Assembly: GCF_004798865.1 (NCBI RefSeq)
Contig: NW_025336576.1
Coordinates: 2,097,677 to 2,161,676 of the forward strand
Source of the DNA: Varanus komodoensis
Taxonomy: Eukaryota; Chordata; Lepidosauria; Squamata; Varanidae
Reading direction: 5' to 3'
Length of the DNA: 64,000 nucleotides
In this document: positions 62,801 to 64,000 of the stretch, in pieces
Layout: every line of letters starts with the position of its first letter
How positions within the stretch are numbered: the first letter of the stretch is position 1
Notes under the pieces: model-generated
The model's input: the letters and a program-made list of their open reading frames with translations, nothing else
Database searches by the model: none
What the model was told of the DNA's origin: nothing
Position numbers and translations under genes: made by a program

Positions 62801-64000
62801 TTAAAGACCGCAGAGACGTTCTGGAAGTCGAGACCCCGTGAGACTCCATATTCCTTGTCTTTGCCCCTGGGAAGGAAGCAGCAGTAAAGCAGGAGCAGTC
62901 AGACGGCTCTTCTCCGGCAAGCAAGCTCCCCTTGACCTCTGAGGCCTAAGCGGTTTGGGACCAGGAGGACAGACTGCACTTGTGTAAAGCTACACAGGTC
63001 CTTGGATCAGCCACAAAAGCCCTGCCCAAGAGCCTGCCACCAAGGCCCTTCGCATCACTGATACCAGAAGGCAGGGCCTTTCCCCACAGCTGTCACAACC
63101 TCTTTCGTACGGAAAATGGAAAGCTTTTCCAGGTGAGCTGCATTTGATCTTCACACTTTTTAAACATGCCTTAGGAACCCAAATGCTTCCATCCGCTTTT
63201 AGCTGAATGCTAGCTTACATTTTATGAGTGCTAGCTCATTGGAACCATATTGCTGTTTCATACTTTGCTTGTATACAGTCTTGACAAAGTATTTTACTTT
63301 GATAGGCAATAGACTATGATTTTAAAGAGAATAAACTAAGATTTAATACCAGCCCTTCTTAAATGACCACGAGTGTTTGGGACTTTCTAAACAAGCTTAC
63401 TTCTCAGCTTTGGCACCCTTCCTCTTCTTCCTCCCTGCTGCTTCTCCCGATCCCTCTGGCTCAGCCAGGTCCTGCTCATCTGTTGCAATGATGTAATCAT
63501 AGATGCCTTTATTGAACTGGCTGATAATATGGCAGCTAAAAAGAGAAAGGAAATGCCAGTGTGATTCTTCCTGTGGGTTTCTTCAGAGCCCGGGCTCCCT
63601 CAGCCCCACATTCTCCCCCAGAGCTCACAACCACCATGTGCTGGCCAGAACGGGAGCTCCTCAGTGTGGGAGCCAGGAAGGCCCAGCCCAGGATGCCCAC
63701 CACACCACCTCCCAGGTCTCTCAAGCACGGCCACCATCACCAGCTGATCCTGCTGGCGCTCACCGGGACTGGACAGGCAACTCTGAATTCAGCACACAGG
63801 CTGGGATGCTGAACTGCTCCAGGAAGAGCTTCAGGCGGTAGCAGCGCTCAATGGTACTGACAAAGAAGATGACTTTCCCCCGCACCAGCGACAGCTTCAG
63901 CAGGGCATACAGCAGCAGGAACTTGTCCTCCTCCATCTCACACCGGATATGGAACTGGCTCAGCTGGGAGCTATTTGGCAGCTGTGACTCCTGAAGCTTG
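59827..64000 (-). CDS. DDX56: DDX56 (DEAD-box helicase 56), 3' nine exons; 5' part outside window
   Basis: This nucleolar DEAD-box RNA helicase acts in assembly of pre-60S ribosomal particles. Minus-strand exons are 63764-64000 (continues beyond the window), 63401-63535, 62753-62866, 61831-61925, 61547-61620, 60991-61080, 60662-60767, 60224-60303 and 59827-59910. The visible part starts in the second RecA-like domain ([20 protein letters not shown], then [19 protein letters not shown]) and includes motif V ([10 protein letters not shown]) and motif VI ([13 protein letters not shown], split by an intron). The C-terminal extension follows with [40 protein letters not shown] and a basic end KRKKPAP. 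A lysine/arginine-rich insert ([11 protein letters not shown], about 63400-63440) precedes motif V, as in mammals. Q motif, Walker A and DEAD motifs lie outside. Confidence 0.97.
59985..60122 (+). mobile_element. CR1-type LINE 3' end in DDX56 last intron
   Basis: The plus strand reads GTCAGACTAGATGGCCTGGA, GGCCTCTTCTGACTCGCGCT and GTTTCTATGTTTC. This is the CR1 terminal consensus (ACTAGATGGCCT..., then an ATTCTATG-like repeat). Only the last 60 bases are clear, so the left edge is approximate. Confidence 0.55.
60609..60621 (+). repeat. C13 homopolymer in a DDX56 intron
   Basis: A poly-C run lies about 40 bases beyond the donor of the exon at 60662-60767. It is part of the window-wide set of long G/C homopolymers. 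Confidence 0.85.

Overview
This is a piece of a vertebrate nuclear genome, most likely a squamate reptile (lizard or gecko type). The reasons are split genes with GT/AG introns and clear vertebrate orthologues, CpG-island promoters, and a repeat mix of tRNA-derived CORE/MIR-type SINEs, L2, CR1 and BovB LINEs plus hAT and L1. GC content is fairly high, introns are short, and five genes sit in 64 kb, as is typical of a reptilian microchromosome. All five recognised genes lie on the minus strand.

Layout along the plus strand: (1) 1-5.6 kb holds the first four coding exons of NT5DC4, a cytosolic 5'-nucleotidase II-like HAD phosphatase whose 3' exons lie outside the window. (2) 5.6-13.3 kb is intergenic with an L2-type tail and two young SINEs. 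(3) 13.35-21.9 kb is the complete SLC20A1 (PiT-1 sodium/phosphate symporter), with ten coding exons and a predicted non-coding first exon in a CpG island that contains a 100-base assembly gap. (4) 22.6-35 kb is a repeat-rich intergenic block: SINE, an L2 split by a non-autonomous hAT, CR1 fragments, and a long L2 ORF2 fragment. (5) 35.1-36.7 kb is the complete four-exon MRPS24 (mitochondrial ribosomal protein uS3m). (6) 38.2-53.4 kb is the complete NPC1L1 (intestinal sterol transporter), 19 exons, 1325 codons. (7) 53.4-59.6 kb is intergenic, with a 5'-truncated L1 flanked by 14-bp target duplications. (8) 59.6-64 kb holds the 3' nine exons of the DEAD-box helicase DDX56, whose 5' part lies beyond the window.

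Exon boundaries were read by hand from splice signals and checked by reading-frame continuity. The NPC1L1, SLC20A1 and MRPS24 joins each sum to a multiple of three and give lengths close to the human proteins (1325, 671 and 172 residues). The genes do not form a functional pathway. They are neighbours by synteny: the human orthologues lie in two blocks, 2q14 (SLC20A1, NT5DC4) and 7p13 (MRPS24, NPC1L1, DDX56).

I found no convincing unknown system. The best unexplained items are a degenerate telomere-like tandem repeat at 1.02-1.40 kb, an inverted pair of an unidentified repeat within the NT5DC4 intron, the altered endocytic tail of NPC1L1, and a splice acceptor in SLC20A1 built on a 12-base C homopolymer.
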